The notes under the pieces were generated by a model. That model was not told the origin of the DNA. It saw only the letters and a program-made list of their open reading frames with translations, and did not search any database. Shown here in pieces: positions 5,350 to 5,711 of a stretch of DNA of 5,711 nt. Position 1 is the first letter of the stretch. The number at the start of each line of letters is the position of its first letter. The position numbers and the translations under genes are program-made. This stretch comes from Deltaproteobacteria bacterium. Lineage in GTDB: Bacteria; Myxococcota_A; UBA9160; UBA4427. The stretch lies in NCBI GenBank assembly GCA_011051925.1, contig DRKE01000305.1, forward strand, positions 1-5,711, read 5' to 3'.

Positions 5350-5561
5350 TCGGGTCGCGGGCCGTCGTGGGGATCGGGCCGTCGGCATCGGCGGGTCTCC
5401 GGACGGACAGACGGCCCCGCGGCGGGTCGTGATCGGGCGGCGCCATTGGCGGTGCTCGGGTCGCACGGCCGCTGCGTTCCGGATCACGCGGCGGGTGGGT
5501 TTCGGACGACGCGGCGGGTGGGTTTCGGACGACGCGGCCGAGGAAGCCCCGTCCGTGCAGC
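5345..5561. other. Non-coding gap between convergent prfC and receiver genes
   Basis: No reading frame here looks like a real gene. Besides the stop-codon hairpin and the 23-bp tandem repeat, it holds a 10-base direct repeat CGGGCCGTCG (5358-5367 and 5375-5384) and an 11-base palindrome CGCCATTGGCG (5441-5451). No intrinsic terminator with a U-tract is visible. Confidence 0.5.
5486..5538. repeat. Perfect 23-bp tandem repeat, 2.3 copies
   Basis: Copies at 5486-5508 and 5509-5531 are identical, beginning ACGCGGCGGG and ending TTTCGGACG; a 7-base third start (ACGCGGC) follows at 5532-5538. The period of 23 is not a multiple of three. The bases before copy one (GTTCCGGATC) resemble the repeat end, hinting at an older decayed unit. 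It lies in the non-coding gap between prfC and the receiver gene. Confidence 0.9.
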
Positions 5562-5574
5562 CTAGGCAGCGGAC
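5551..5574 (-). terminator. Imperfect hairpin over the receiver gene stop codon
   Basis: GTCCG (5551-5555) pairs with CGGAC (5570-5574) and continues as TGC (5556-5558) with GCA (5566-5568), leaving one bulged G at 5569 and a 7-base loop that contains the stop codon. No U-run follows on the minus strand, so a terminator role is tentative. Confidence 0.25.
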
Positions 5575-5711
5575 GACGAAGGGCCGGCCCCGAGCGCCCT
5601 CCGGATCGCGGCTGAAAGGTCTTCGAGCGAAAAAGGCTTCTCGAGGAATCCGTCGATGCCGACCCGCGTGGCCTCGGCCTCGAGATCCGTGGTCGGAAAT
5701 CCGGTCATCAG
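5562..5711 (-). CDS. C-terminal end of a receiver-domain protein (partial)
   Basis: The minus-strand frame entering from the window edge gives 49 residues to a TAG at 5562-5564. It begins LMTGFPTTDLEAEA, continues RVGIDGFLEKPFSLEDL, and ends SAAIRRALGAGPSSSAA. The Thr of LMTGF matches the switch Thr after strand four of response-regulator receivers, and the Lys-Pro of EKPFS matches the conserved Lys-Pro after strand five, followed by the last helix. The receiver is therefore the final domain of its protein, which could be a single-domain regulator or the tail of a hybrid histidine kinase. The phosphoacceptor Asp and everything before it lie outside the window. It is too short for most gene callers to report as a full frame. 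It converges on prfC. Confidence 0.85.
   Translation of the reverse strand: MMTGFPTTDLEAEATRVGIDGFLEKPFSLEDLSAAIRRALGAGPSSSAA

Noticed and set aside
4361..5446. 361-residue minus-strand frame opposite the prfC 3' half
   Set aside because: Antisense to conserved RF3 sequence, with no ribosome binding site or domain visible.
5441..5451. Palindrome CGCCATTGGCG in the gap after prfC
   Set aside because: Short, with a one-base centre, so no RNA hairpin is possible. Its isolated position between convergent genes makes an operator role unlikely.
5486..5538. CRISPR array
   Set aside because: The 23-bp repeats are directly adjacent with no spacers, so this is a tandem repeat.

Overview
The window is a G+C-rich bacterial chromosomal segment (roughly two thirds G+C by eye, with C/G-ending codons throughout). 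It carries six recognisable genes in a mixed-strand layout. A lone PAS-domain protein, a receiver-PilZ protein, an archaeal-type class I aldolase and an E. coli-like release factor 3 would suit a deltaproteobacterium-like lineage such as Myxococcota. That placement is an inference from gene style only, and the sequence does not fix a taxon.

Layout from left to right: a dienelactone hydrolase-family enzyme (82-810, +) converges on a PAS-domain sensor-like protein (862-1644, -). The PAS gene is divergent from a receiver-like/PilZ protein (1811-2467, +), and the 166-bp gap between them holds a perfect 7-bp inverted repeat. The PilZ gene converges on a class I fructose-bisphosphate aldolase (2520-3440, -) across a 52-bp gap with two small hairpins. 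The aldolase is divergent from prfC, peptide chain release factor 3 (3710-5344, +), which appears to start at TTG. After prfC comes a 217-bp non-coding gap with a perfect 23-bp tandem repeat, then the C-terminal 49 residues of a receiver-domain protein on the minus strand, cut by the window edge.

The genes do not form one pathway. The PAS, receiver-PilZ and receiver proteins share a signalling theme (the PilZ domain suggests cyclic di-GMP), while the aldolase (central carbon metabolism), RF3 (translation termination) and the hydrolase look like independent housekeeping or accessory units.

The signal least explained by the genes lies in the 269-bp aldolase/prfC divergent gap. A perfect 14-bp inverted repeat (3524-3537 with 3637-3650) encloses 99 bp that can itself fold into at least three further helices, two of them abutting the outer stem directly. 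This could be a structured RNA leader for prfC, a paired-operator or looping site, or a small MITE-like element. Nothing here identifies a defence system, CRISPR array, tRNA or rRNA.
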